From: Moniliella sp. 'wahieum'
Lineage: Eukaryota > Basidiomycota > Moniliellomycetes > Moniliellales > Moniliellaceae
DNA length: 64,000 bases
Direction of reading: 5' to 3'
NCBI GenBank assembly: GCA_003971905.1
Contig: RSEE01000162.1
Span: forward strand, 1-64,000
The position numbers were made by a program, and so were the translations under genes. A model generated the notes under the pieces. That model had not been told where the DNA came from. It saw nothing but the letters and a program-made list of their open reading frames with translations, and made no database searches. Positions 1 to 10,968 of the stretch are shown piece after piece (the stretch's first letter is position 1; each line of letters begins with the position of its first letter).

Positions 1-78
1 TCTTTGTACTCTCTTCGTCTGATCGTTTGTTCGGTTTGCTTGTTGGTCTTTTGCTTTTGCTGTTTCTTGAGGGGGGTA
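1..78 (+). other. Probable intron 3' part
   Basis: T-rich sequence ending in GGGGGGTAG just before the first codons that match the mutarotase family. Its donor site lies upstream of the window. Confidence 0.45.
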
Positions 79-693
79 GAACTCGATACGGACGACCACA
101 AGGACTTTGCAGCGTACTAACCCTTGGCACGTGAAGCTCACGTACGAAGTGCGAATTAGCGATGCATCGCCTACGCTCACCAGTCACTGCATGTAACCAA
201 CTTGAGCGAAGACGAAGCGCCGTTCCACGCGCTGTTCCACAACTACATCCGTGTGCACTCGGCCACCACAGCCCAGCTGACCGGCCTAGCCTCCGCCACC
301 TGCATCGACACGACCGACGCCAACCGAACCAAGACCCACACTGCCGACCCGCTCGTGCTCCACGCCAAACCGATCGATAGTGTATTTTACAATGTCAAAG
401 GCGACGTGGCCCTGGCCGAACCCCAACCGGAACCAGGCCGCACACTCAGCCTCCATGCCTCCCCCACCTTCCACACTACGACCGTATGGAACCCGGCCCG
501 CCGAACAAGCGCAGCTGGAATTCGTGATCTCCACCCGGGCGGTTGGAACGAATTTGTCTGCATCGAACCGGGTAGCATCAAGGACCTTAACTTTGTTGCC
601 CCGCACTCCACCTGGACCGCTTCCCAAACGCTTACCGTCTCCTCGACGGCACCGTGCTCGCGATGCAGCTGCATCTGTAGCCGGTACCCGTAG
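79..693 (+). CDS. Hexose-6-phosphate mutarotase (YMR099C-like), 5' partial
   Basis: This is the 3' part of a glucose-6-phosphate 1-epimerase of the aldose-1-epimerase-like fold, a cytosolic enzyme that interconverts the alpha and beta anomers of hexose 6-phosphates. The sequence shows VKLTYEVRISD, SLHVTNLSEDEAPFH, then ALFHNYIRVHS with the His expected at the active site, TTVWNPA, and NEFVCIEPGSIKD with the expected catalytic Glu, followed by TASQTLTV near the C-terminus. This order matches the C-terminal two thirds of the family. Bases 1-78 are pyrimidine-rich and end in TAG, so they are probably an intron; earlier exons lie outside the window. Two single-base frame breaks (about 117, a T in TACTAAC, and about 172) interrupt the exon. 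The last about 20 residues before the stop at 691 are not family-like and may follow another indel. Family assignment is firm; the exact C-terminus is not. Confidence 0.8.
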
Positions 694-1159
694 CGGGCGC
701 TTGGTACGCGCACGGGCGCTTAGGGTTCTCCTACTGTGGCTTACCCTGTATGCCTCTTGGTTTAGGTTCGCCATGAGTACTGAGTCCTGGCAGTCAGCTT
801 CCTGACTCGCTTGCGCTAGGGAAACTGTTCCCTGCGCAGCGAAATTATCGATCATCGTTCTTGCACAGCCCTAGCCCCTGGGCCAGGGAGAGGCGCGTGG
901 CCCAGGCTTACTCGTCCCATTGCCTTTGAGGTAGAACTTGTAGAACTTGTAGAACTGCAGCACTGTTGAACCTGAGGAACTGGGCAGCTGGGGAACTGGG
1001 GTGCGCCAGGTCTGCCCCCTTGTCCCAAAATGAAGGGATAAGTACTGCAATAGATGCCAGGGGGGGGGGTTAGGTGACAGGCACGTATACAATAAGAAGG
1101 CGAACGCACTCTTGTGGTACGGCCCACGGGCATCCAATATCCAGGGGTGAAGCTTGAAG
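694..1159. other. Intergenic, convergent 3' ends
   Basis: About 470 bp between the mutarotase stop and the stop of the ubiquitin-like repeat gene. It contains a short GTAGAACTT direct repeat near 932-955 and a G run near 1061-1070. No gene is recognised. Confidence 0.5.
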
Positions 1160-2438
1160 TTAATAAGGATCGGCACCGCCGATCATACGAACCATCATGT
1201 GCAGCATGGACCCGTTGCGAACGTTTTGCTCCCACAGACTCTTGCCCTCTTGTAGCCGCTGACCACAAAAAATCAAGTGGCTCGCCTGGCGAAACCGCGC
1301 AATGCCTGCCCGCTCCTCGATTTGCAACTGAATCGTCACTCGGTATCTTCCGGCCGCACGTCCAGCACGTACACCAAGTCGATCAGAGTACCCACGATCA
1401 CTCGCATCTCCCCCCTGCGGGAAGCGGTACCATGTGCAAAATCGTCTCGTTCTTAATATCCTTATGCTCCCACACGCGCTGCTCGTCCTCCAGCGCACCG
1501 AGCGAGCTCCATGGGAACAATAGCGATTGTCGCTCGGTCCTAACTCCCGTCTGTTCCTCAATGCGCGACTTGAGACTGAGCACGGTATCGTCCGATGTAC
1601 GTCCAACATCAGCAGTTCGTGGTGAACGTCAGGAAAACAGACGTCTCACCGCCTTGTGTCGACGAGGCATAATGTTGCACGTCGTGAGACCACACAATCC
1701 CATCTCATCCTCGAGCCGCGGCATCAAGTGCACCACCGACCCGCTCCGCAGCCCGCACCTATGCAACGGGCATCCGTCCGGCCGGATCCGTTTGGATCGC
1801 AACACGGGCCCGTCGATCCGGTCCACAATCAAAATCTGTTTTTCGGGGGGGGACGTGGACGTGCCGCACAAGGCCTGAACTTTGGCCATGAACCTGTTCG
1901 TATCCTCCTCCCAGTCCGTCTCGATGCGCACCGTTGGTCCCGACGGCCTCCTGACCCAAACGTGCATCTTGTCCAGCAACATAAACTCGTTCTTCCCGGG
2001 CCATTCGCATACTTTGTACGTGGACAGAACTCGTGTATCGTCCTCCAAGTGTTCGTTGGTGAGATCGTACCATAGCCGCTGCGAGCTAATCGCCGTACCT
2101 ACCTCTTTCTCGATCGCTGCCTTGAACTTACCCACAGGTTCTTCCGAATCGAGCTGCACCCGCACCGTCCTCCCGTCCACCGTGCGCACAACCAACTCCA
2201 CCTGCCCCGCCAGACGGAACCTCACACCGTGTCCCGCAGCCTCGTCAACACCATACTCGGCCAACGTCCGCTCATCGTCCAGGTCCGCGTGGCCAGGGAG
2301 AACCAAACGCTGCTGCTCCAGCGGCAACTTGTTCGTCCCGCGGATCTTGGCCTTGAGGTCGGCGATGGTGTCGCTGCGCGGATCAACGTGCACGCCGACG
2401 CAGCCCGAGACGGATACCGTGCCCAGTTGGAGAAACAT
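1160..2438 (-). CDS. Tandem protein of five divergent ubiquitin-like domains
   Basis: Five beta-grasp ubiquitin-like (UBL) repeats lie head to tail. UBL1 (2438-2205) has SDTIADLKAKI and LPLEQQRLVLPG. UBL2 (2204-1968) has VGKFKAAIEKEVG and HLEDDTRVLSTY. UBL3 (1967-about 1698) has FMAKVQALCG and SGSVVHLMPRL. UBL4 (about 1660-1402) has DTVLSLKSRIEEQTGV, ALEDEQRVWEHKDI and TILHMVPLPAGG. UBL5 (about 1395-1160) has MRVIVGTLIDLV, IQLQIEERAGIAR, HLIFCGQRLQEGKSLWEQ and MLHMMVRMIGG, then ADPY and stop. UBL4 and UBL5 join directly, GG-E-M, if the G run at 1407-1412 gains one base. Repeats 4 and 5 keep the diglycine; repeats 1-3 do not. The repeats are far from identical, so this is not an ordinary polyubiquitin precursor. 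Frame breaks fall near 1600, 1410 and 1357. The first ATG with UBL homology is at 2438; an upstream extension to about 2500 is open but not UBL-like. Function is unknown: it may be a processed modifier precursor or a scaffold. Confidence 0.75.
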
Positions 2439-2850
2439 TCCGCGGTTCAGGAGGCAGACGTAGGTGGTGGTAGGCAGTTCGAACGAAGAAGGCGAGAGTG
2501 TCAGCAGGGCAGATAGCGGGCGCCCTGGATGCCTACTATTACTACCTGGCTTGTATGTACCGCCTATATACTACTAGCTCGTGGTCGACAGCCACAAACC
2601 ATATCCGGCAGAACCATATCCGGCAGGCAACACTGCCCCCCTGCGGTGATGCTCACGTGACCAGTGTCGCCGCTGCGGATGCGATGCGCGCCGCAGCCAA
2701 CACGCTGCTGTGGCCACCAAACGACAGGACTCCACATCAACATTCCAGGGAGGCGGTCCTGTGCGCAGCTCACCGACGGCAAGTGGGAGAGAAAGGGAAG
2801 AGAAGGGAAGAGAAGGGGAAGACAGCTACGTTCTGATGGTGTTCAAAATG

Positions 2851-3145
2851 CTAAAAACCACAGAACAAGCAGCCGAGTTCCATCACCATCCGCTCTCCAA
2901 GTAGCGGTAGTTTACCGTGTCGCGCTGCATCTAGCACGTAAAGCGCATCTTCTCTTCCACCACATACACCACGCTGGAACTCGACGATCTGTTTTGGCGG
3001 CATAAGCTGTTCCTGCCGCCTCTTCCGAACATCCTTTGAGGCGTTGTGCGAGGACCTGTTCCCTCGCATCCTCGGAACGTAATAGTAAAAATCGTCCTGC
3101 AAAAAAGGGTTCATGTGGACAAGCACCAGGCCGACACAATTCTAT
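2851..3145 (-). CDS. Unrecognised reading frame, possible gene fragment
   Basis: The minus strand encodes about 95 residues including NPFLQDDFYYYVPRMRG, a basic stretch KDVRKRRQEQLMPPKQ and a tail rich in Leu and Gly. The DDFYY segment loosely recalls the D-x-Y-x-x-DFY stretch of Pat1-type decapping activators, but the context around it does not convince. There is no clear start, and no continuation was found upstream of 3145, where the reading frame runs into the first copy of a 20-bp direct repeat. It could be a decayed exon or chance. Confidence 0.2.
3124..3143. repeat. 20-bp direct repeat, copy 1
   Basis: The sequence caccaggccgacacaattct occurs here and again at 3328-3347, 204 bp apart, with unrelated flanks. 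It is a small local duplication. Confidence 0.7.
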
Positions 3146-3327
3146 TAACGCCTAGGAAGAGCTCAAAGAGCAGCAAATGAGAATGGTGGTCGATGGAGAT
3201 CAAATTGCTAAGGCGGTGGCGAATCCAAGTTATCATGGAGTCGGAAACGCCACGTCAGAAAACATACACGCGCATCACACATGATGTCACTCGGAAGTGA
3301 CCTTGGCCATAAATGACCAGAGGTCAA

Positions 3328-3347
3328 CACCAGGCCGACACAATTCT
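3328..3347. repeat. 20-bp direct repeat, copy 2
   Basis: Exact second copy of the 20-bp sequence at 3124-3143. Confidence 0.7.
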
Positions 3348-5299
3348 CATGGTCAACCGCTCCATCCGGATTCCCCATATGTGCAGTGTCTCGTGTCTCG
3401 GACGTGTTTCATGGAGACAAACTCACCATGGCGATCAACCGGAGCGAAACTGTTGCTCGTCCAGGTCGGTGGGGGGCACATACCCTTACAGAACGGAAGG
3501 ACCGTACGATCGACTCACGGTGTAGTTTTGTGCCTCTCAGCTGTGTGGTTGGTAGATAGTGGATCGAGAAAGGGACTCACCGAATCTTGTGGTTGCGGCT
3601 GCAGGTGTGACAAGGCTACCATTTATGCATCGGCTGGGCCGGCCTGAAGCCTTCGGCCCGTATAGGAACAGGCACCGGCACTAAGCGGAGGACAAACGCT
3701 ACCAGAGCTGGGATTCGACTGGGACATGATTCGACGGGGCTGGAAAAGGGCACACACGCACCTTTACTGGGAGCCGGGATTGAGTCGACGCAGCCGAAAT
3801 AGGACCCAGGGGGATTGAGAGGCTTGACTATGGCCGAACAGTCGAAATTGGAGAGACGGGAGAGTTGGAGACGACTAGAGTAGGAGACAAAGTTGCTTGC
3901 CATGGATCGATTAGCGGGTGGAGGCAGATGTCAATACTGGAACGTTGTAGGGCAAAGCCACTGACCACCACGCGCTTTTTACAGTGACAGATCCTGAAGG
4001 GGAAACTCTGCATTAGAGGTAACAACGGGAGGAAAGGGGGACAGAAAGGAACAGAGTGGAACAATAGTAGAGGTGACAGTTTGGCCTGGCGAAGCCGAGG
4101 AAGAGAAAGGGCGTTGAAAGAGGAGAATGAAGGAACTGGTTCTGAGTAGAGGTTTAGAAGCCTATGAGAAGGGCAGGGCCTTATATTGCCGAGGGTGCTG
4201 TGGACAGAGGGAGCGTTTGGGGGGATAAGAGGAGAGTGACACGTTTATAAAAAACAGCAACGCACGGCGAGATTCCGCCTCGCCAGCCGATTCGGGCCAC
4301 GTGCATCCGGCAAAGGAAGTGATGTACCACCTGAGGCCGACTGGCTCGTTTGGGCTATATCTTTGGTTCCCCAGGAAGCGGCAGCGGCGGAAAGTCAGTG
4401 TCAACCTACTCACACGAGAGGGATGAACTATGAACTGAAACTAAGCCAGGTAGACGGCACAGTGGCTTGGTCACAGGAGACGGGACCAATGGTACTGAGG
4501 AGGCCACAGAGCCGTCCCTCGCGTGGGGGGGGGGCTGAACCGGCACTGTTTCTGGTGCTGGCGTTGACCGTTCGGAAATGCACGCGGGCAATCCCGAAAC
4601 CCACACGTTGCGCTCCAACAGGAGTCGCGCCGCCATATGCCATCCTATTATATACGGCGGCTACTTTAGTAGTTCGAGTATTCACACTCCAGTGCAGTGT
4701 GGGTCAAGGTGACCTCACTCCGACAGCGCCAAGGCCAGCGCATCGCGCTCGGTCACATGAGTTTGACTCGTCTCACTCTAGCTCCGCTGAGATACCCTCA
4801 GCCTGTTGGAGTTTGATACAGACGGAGTCCAGTCCGGATAGTATAGCTCCAGCAGCGTCCGCTCAGCTGGGTTTGATCGCGGCCAAAACGATGCAGCGCA
4901 CACGACGTGATTGGCCGCAACCTTGTCTTTCGACAGCGCGGGGCTAAGGCTACAGCGACAGCACGCGTTTCGGCGTTAATTGGACAAGGGTACCGCAGTC
5001 GGCACAGCCTATCACGCCGCTCGTGGGCAGTGGTGAGTGCAACCTTGACGGTCTGAGCCCCAAGGTCGTCCAGTTAAACAACGAGGTAGTGCCGTTCGGA
5101 GACGAGACCGTCGCTTTCGGGCGAGAGAGAATTGGACAGGGCCAAGTTCCGGGTGAAGGGCGAGCTGGAGACATCTCCGGGGTAGAAGTGAGTAGTGTTC
5201 CTCGATGTGGCGGAGACGCATTTCACACCTCGTAGATCCCAGCCACATCCAACAAGAGTGATGCATTTTCTTCGTTGACTGTATAAAACGTGGCCCCTG

Positions 5300-8200
5300 G
5301 ATTTGGTTGATGTGCGTACGCCTTGCCTCATCATGTAGCTGGAAATGCTTTCATGGAATTTAATCTACTGACAGTGACTGATCGATCAATCATTGGATAC
5401 CATAGGTTTAGACAAATTCGCATGGAAACGCATGTCCGCTGTTCATATCACAAGGAACAAATTCAGTAGTACGGCCACACAGCATGGCTTACGAACTGCT
5501 ACACCACACGGTCCTCCTTAAGTATCCCCTTGTTTGAATGATAGTTGTGAACGGCTTGATCACTCCCATCATCTCCGTCTAAGGCTGAAATAATCTGGAG
5601 TGTAATGCCCGTTTGAGGGTTTTTTGAAGGGGCATTCCCAATTCTTTGATGACTTGGCCTCGCACGTAATGTTCGATGCTGATGTCCTTGTCCTATACAT
5701 GAGATTAAAATGGCAGTATGATGCCAGACGGCACCCGAAATTTTACGCTGATCCCATCATCATCTTGTCCGGGTTGTTGTATGGCATCGGTGGCAATCTG
5801 ACGCCGGAGGACGACATCCTTATGTACTAGGCACACGCGGAACAGGAAAAGACATCATTTATGTTTAAGATATAAAATACCTTCAAAATGTCGAGGAGTA
5901 ATTGCCGTGGGTGAGGCAATTCTGTCAGCGCGCTGCAGGTCAGTGATGTCTTCGATGTCACCGCCCTGAACGTCAGATTGTCCTCAATGTCATCCCACTG
6001 TAGGTCAGTTGTGTCCTCGATGTCATCGCCTTAAACGTCAGATATGTCGCCGACGTCACCCCCTTGAACGTCAGAAACGTCATTGACGTGCCCATGGGCG
6101 ACGTATATGACGAATCTGATTCTCCTATGCTCGCTCTCCCTGGGTTACGATTGGTATTACATTTTATACTACTACTCATTCTAGCACCATTTTTTTTTGC
6201 ATTGCGATGGGTCAATATGGACTTGGGGGCTTGCCATTGAGAGGTCTTTGGAATGTATAGGCGCCAAATCACTCTTCAGTCTCAGAGTCGTCTGTACGGT
6301 CGTCGTCCTCGCCATCTGTGCCCTCTGCGTCCAAGAGGTTGACTGCAGTGCCTTCGTTGTCCCGTGCTCTTCGTCTGTTATTTGTGCCCTGGGTGCTGCG
6401 ATGTGACGGAGGTGGGTGTGTTGTGCACGGGTCGCACGACAGGCGGTACAAATTTCAGGGTTACCTTACGCAAGATGCGTGTCCGCAATGCCCTAGAAAT
6501 TCTCCCATGCGCTCGTCCAGCCCAGTAGATAGCTTGCGGGCGATGAGTGAAAAAAGTCAGATGACCTGCTGGACGACAACGGGGTGGGGACGTACTTGTG
6601 ATTGGACAAAGAGACAGTGACGGCACTGGAAATGCCACTGCAGCGGTTGCTGTTATTGTTCAGACTCCGGTTGAGCAAGACGGTGGACAGGGCAGATGTG
6701 TCAGCCGTATCGCATAGGTGATGGATAGATCGCAAAGGGGCTAATGGATCGACCGTAACCAATTAGTCTGCTTTGGTCGCGTTATACCAAGATGGGGGTT
6801 TGTAGTATTCGCAATCGGATGCTGTACAATTCGTGAATGAGGTACTGAAGGCACACGCTAAAGCAAAACGACAGTTCATCAATTCGATTAAATTAAGAAA
6901 TGCCTGCAACAGTTGTGGAAGCTTTCGCGAGAATTACTGCCCCAATAAGCCCCGCCTTTGGTATTAGGTCATGGCTTTAATCGGTCACAGATGGTGGAGG
7001 CCATATTCGGTGAGCGCTCAACGCAGAGATCATATGGGCGTAACAATTGACTTTTCCGTTGCCAAATGACAGGAGATGCGATCAATAGTGTGTGAAAATA
7101 AATATGGGACACAAAAAAGAAATGGGGAAATGCTGTTAACGGGATGTGTTGCATGCTGCCTACAGAAACCCATGGGAGATGTGTTGGCCGCTTGGACCAA
7201 CACTGTTTAGTTACCAGGGGTCTTGGGTATCCACGCGGGAATGGACTACTTAATTTTTTGTCATCACATCGTCGACAATACTGTTTCAGAAGGTGCAAAT
7301 GTTCATCACTTCAGCACGCAAAAGCTCAAGATCAAGGGAAATGAAAGAAAATGTAGAGGGAGAAATATGGATACGTGGCCATCAGCCCCTCCGAACGGCA
7401 GATCCGGCATAGTTAGAGGAGAATTGGTGGAGAGACGACCAGATACGGGGAGAGACCCCGTACAAGAGCAGTAGATCAAAGACTCACAACGTCCGAGGGG
7501 CCTTCCTATAGGCCTGTATATCTTGATTAAGAGAAATGTACCGCAAACGAGGCATGGCAGCTGCTCAGCCGCAAAGCGATAATACAAGGATTCAAAACGA
7601 TGATCTTTGAACGTTGGCTTCGATGAAGGGTAAGATCCGTTCTAGGGCCGTGTGGACACTGAGTAACGCGACTCGGCTTGCGTACGTGACCACCTGGGAC
7701 CAGTCTTCAGCACCATTCAATTGCAAAAGCTGAATATTCTGATACGGCTTTCAGTGCTCACATTCGGTAGTAATTGTAAAACCGACATATGATGGTTACC
7801 GTGATGGTGACGTCTTATAAATTGCCGTTTATTTAACCAAGTGTATGGCTCTCAAAGCGTGTGGCACTTCCTATCCACTTTCACACCTCAATGCATTGTC
7901 CAGATGTACCAATAATCTGTATGGTGACATTTAAATCGCCCAGTACATCGGAGTGTCCTTCCAGATATGGTTGCGAGAAACTCGTATATTAATTCGGGTA
8001 TGCATGGAATCTGTGGTGTAGCTGAAAAATCACATGACCCTTCTTGAAGCAGAGGGTGCCCTTCGCGTGCGCTTACCCGTTTTCCCGTTTCAATCAACTT
8101 TTTTCGATGGCTCAGCACTTATTATCCTGGCTCTTTAATAGTCGTCTAGTCCCATCGGTTGCCTCCGAGCTACCTTCCGCCTGAGCAGACGAAACTGATA

Positions 8201-8900
8201 AATATTAGCCCCGGACCATATCTGATTTTTTCGGAATTAGCAGCTTTCTGTACAATCTTAATGAAAGGTGAATGGACAACTCTTCATGCATCAGACTAGC
8301 TCGATCCCTACTGCTGTCTTATCCAATTAGGGCATCCCGGCCCACGTCAGCTGGTCAGTATTGTTCCAATAACTGGGATGGAGGTGGTAAAGTCATACCA
8401 TTCACTGCATAGCCTCCACCAGTGCTATGCTCCCACTCAAAGCAAGTGAGAAGAAGAAAATAAGAACACAGTTGCTGAAGAGCCACTTGTCGCATGTCGC
8501 CACCAGTGTAGGTGCAATTAATCCACACGCCATGGTTCCCCCTTCTACACTTAGAAATTGAAGGTGTACTGGGCGCACCACAGCCTATACAGTATGAGTG
8601 CAGTCGATCCTCAATTTGGTGTCCTTGTATGTTTTGGGGATGAACAGTTAATCCGGGCGAGGGTATTACACGGTGATATGGTAAAGAAGCCAGACATCCC
8701 GTGGGTAAGATGACGTCAGTTATACAGATGTGGTGCCTACAGCTCCGTCTCCGTCAGGGAAGGGTATTCCATTAGTTCCATGAGCAGGCAGATCGCCGAC
8801 ATGAGCGTGTTAAGTAACACGGGGGCGCCCAAAAGCCATTTCTCACATTGGGAAAGACAAAGCATCAATATATCACTGAAAGAGCGAGTCGAAGACATGT
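5300..8900. other. AT-richer gene-free block
   Basis: By eye this block is clearly more AT-rich than the rest of the window. All reading frames are short and none looks conserved. A small plus frame at 5624-5830 and an acidic minus frame at 6269-6451 have no family likeness. It contains the 33-bp array at 5939-6104. It may be old transposon debris or a relaxed intergenic island. Confidence 0.4.
5939..6104. repeat. 33-bp tandem repeat, about five copies
   Basis: Imperfect units of 32-34 bp each begin near GTCAG and contain a TGTC-NNN-GA-NGTCA core: about 5939, 5973, 6005, 6038 and 6071. The period is a multiple of three. On the minus strand an open frame from 6272 reads through them as an 11-residue repeat of the form T-S-x-T-x-L-T-F/Y-x-x-M/V, breaking where one unit is a base short. 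A coding origin is possible but unproven. Confidence 0.65.
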
Positions 8901-10076
8901 TTAGTTCATCACTCAGATGCCTAACATCACCTTCAATCTGTACATATCTGAACGTTCGTGTCTATGTTGCATATCGTACGACCGATCGGCTGTGGTCAGC
9001 ATCCCGGCCGTTTGCGATCAGAACGAATATGTTACGGATGGGCGTCGCTAGGGAGATCCGCCCAGGGGGGGGGGGGGGAAGAGGTATAATCCCTTACCCA
9101 CTCCCGGGATTACGTGGCGGTGCAGCGTCCGAGCGAAGCTAGAGTCAGCTGAATCACTGTGTGCCAAAGCTGCGTAGACACCGGCTTGGACGGTGCTTGT
9201 GTGCCTAAAGCCTTCGGGACTGGGGTGGCAAGTGGCAGCGGAGGAGAAACACTGCCAGAGCTGGAGCTGAGATCTGGAGGTAACGCGGCTGGAAGCGGGA
9301 GCCACGCGGCGGGTGGACTTGGTTTCGACGTGGTAAGAGGGCAGACTCGACTTCCAATGGACCGCAGGAGAAACCCACACTGTGAACCATTGCATACAGA
9401 CAGGGACTACTAAAAAGGGAAACAACGCAATTAAGAAAGAACGGGGGACAGGTAGGGAGAACAAGGGGAACGGTTTCCGAACGGGCAATCTAGCAAGGCA
9501 AGTTTCCTAACGGGAACGGGGTGACTATCGCCGCAAAGGAGCCCAAGATACTGATAATTGGGCTGCCACGACTCACTTCGGCAAGAAGCGACTATTGTCT
9601 CACGGATACGTAGAACTGGTGACCGTGAGGGTGGTCTGTCTCCTAGCCACTATCGGAGTGGGTTGGGTTTGGGAGCGAGCCATATATTATTGGGTAGAGC
9701 AGACGGGTCTCTTCACTGCAGAGATCGGATCAGATCTGATGACCAATACTAACCTGATGTCGGGGGTAGTAAGGCGAAGGGAGCGCGTAGGCTGCGCTAG
9801 GCTTGCCAGCCTGTCTTCGCCCGGCGCGATATATGATAGAGGATCTGCTCTCAGCCATGCAGTCACTCGACGAACCACTGCTTTTTTTACCCAGAACGCG
9901 GAAAATTGCTCGAGAAAAAGTTCGCAGCAGTGTTGAATAAGCACATTCAGTGAGAGGACCTTTGTCTTCCTAGTAACTTCCATTCATTGGCAGACTTAAG
10001 AAGGCTGGGACAGGGGGAACGCTACGTCTAAACCTAACCGTTCATCTTGCGGGGGTTACTTAGGGCGCCACCAGGG
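8901..10076. other. Gene-free stretch
   Basis: Nothing recognised apart from the poly-G run; the frames present have no family character. Confidence 0.4.
9065..9078. repeat. Poly-G run
   Basis: About 14 consecutive G in gene-free sequence. Its length is likely to be unreliable. Confidence 0.7.
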
Positions 10077-10968
10077 TCAAGGAACCAGGGGGATCGCCAG
10101 GATATCAGGACCCTCCGGCTCATGCCATCCGGTCCCGTACCCTAGGAAGCGCGTATGGACACGGAGGAACGTGGTTGACATCCGAGCGAGGAACCATTTC
10201 CACTGAGACTTAGTAGCCAACTCCTTCCAATGCGCAAACAACTTGCTCGCCGTCTTGGTGCCGTAGTATCCTCGCGTCGTCAAAACCAGGGGGAAAAACG
10301 TCTCTTGAGTGCGTCCTGGTACTTGGCGTTCTTCTCGCATTCTGCTTGTTCAAGCATCCGAAGCAGCTCCTTCTCCCGGCGTTCCAAGGGGGTTGCGGTG
10401 CTCGCGTGCACCACCCTCCGGAACGCGCTCTGCGCTGCCAGTGATCCCGTGTCGCGCAGCGTGTGGTCGACCTCCATTCCTGATCCTCCCAGTGCTCCGG
10501 GTCCCATCACGCGGTAGTCAGTGCGCTGTGTCCTCTGTCTCCGGCCATCCTCGTCCTCCACCATTGGTTCGTTGTGGACATGGGTGTCGGGAATGGAGCG
10601 TACTAGTATATAAAAAACTCGCCATAATAAGAACATTTGGATGCAAACTGGCCCTTGGAGGGCTTTTCAATGCGTACTCCACCAGGACATGCTTGAGATG
10701 CTCAATATGCCGAATAGTACCGATTCAAACCAAGATTTGGTTGATGCCGATGGCTTTGAAGGTAACATATCCTGTCAGGCGATGCACGGGCGGTTAGCCT
10801 CGAGCAACCATTGAATCGCCAAATGCTTTGTGGAGGGGGCGTACCAGGCGTTCTTTTGATCCTGATATCAGCCAAGCATTGATCGATCAGATTCGGCGCA
10901 CCGGGGGTGCGAAGGAATTGCACCTCTTGTTTCCTTGCCATTGATGGAAGGTTCTGGCGATATCGCAT
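10077..10968 (-). mobile_element. Retroelement-like coding remnant A
   Basis: The minus strand carries RSIPDTHVHNEP, ECEKNAKYQDALK, then in another frame FFPLVLTTRGYYG-TKTASKLFAHWKEL and KWFLARMSTTFL. The pattern E-KNAKYQ-ALK-FFPLV-T--G---G--A--L resembles the extreme C-terminus of fungal LINE-type reverse transcriptases (x-KYxxL-x-FxPLV-x-x-G-x-G), but no polymerase motif is present. Two related fragments lie at 62.5-63.25 kb (+) and 63.48-63.98 kb (-), so it is dispersed. The frame breaks are too frequent for a functional gene. An unknown host multigene family is the alternative. Confidence 0.4.

Larger units (their letters stand above)
2439..5600. other. Gene-poor stretch, no recognised gene
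   Basis: No conserved protein family was recognised. A minus-strand reading frame at 2851-3145 could be a gene remnant and is listed separately. A 20-bp direct repeat lies at 3124 and 3328. A G run of about ten lies near 4527-4536. Confidence 0.4.

Noticed and set aside
286-855. Minus-strand frame of 189 codons over the mutarotase exon
   Set aside because: Shadow of the plus-strand mutarotase frame, which has the family motifs.
5624-5830. Plus-strand 68-codon frame
   Set aside because: No family resemblance, no context and no repeat of it elsewhere; likely chance in AT-rich DNA.
6269-6451. Acidic 60-codon minus frame
   Set aside because: Low-complexity acidic tail with no domain; insufficient to call a gene.
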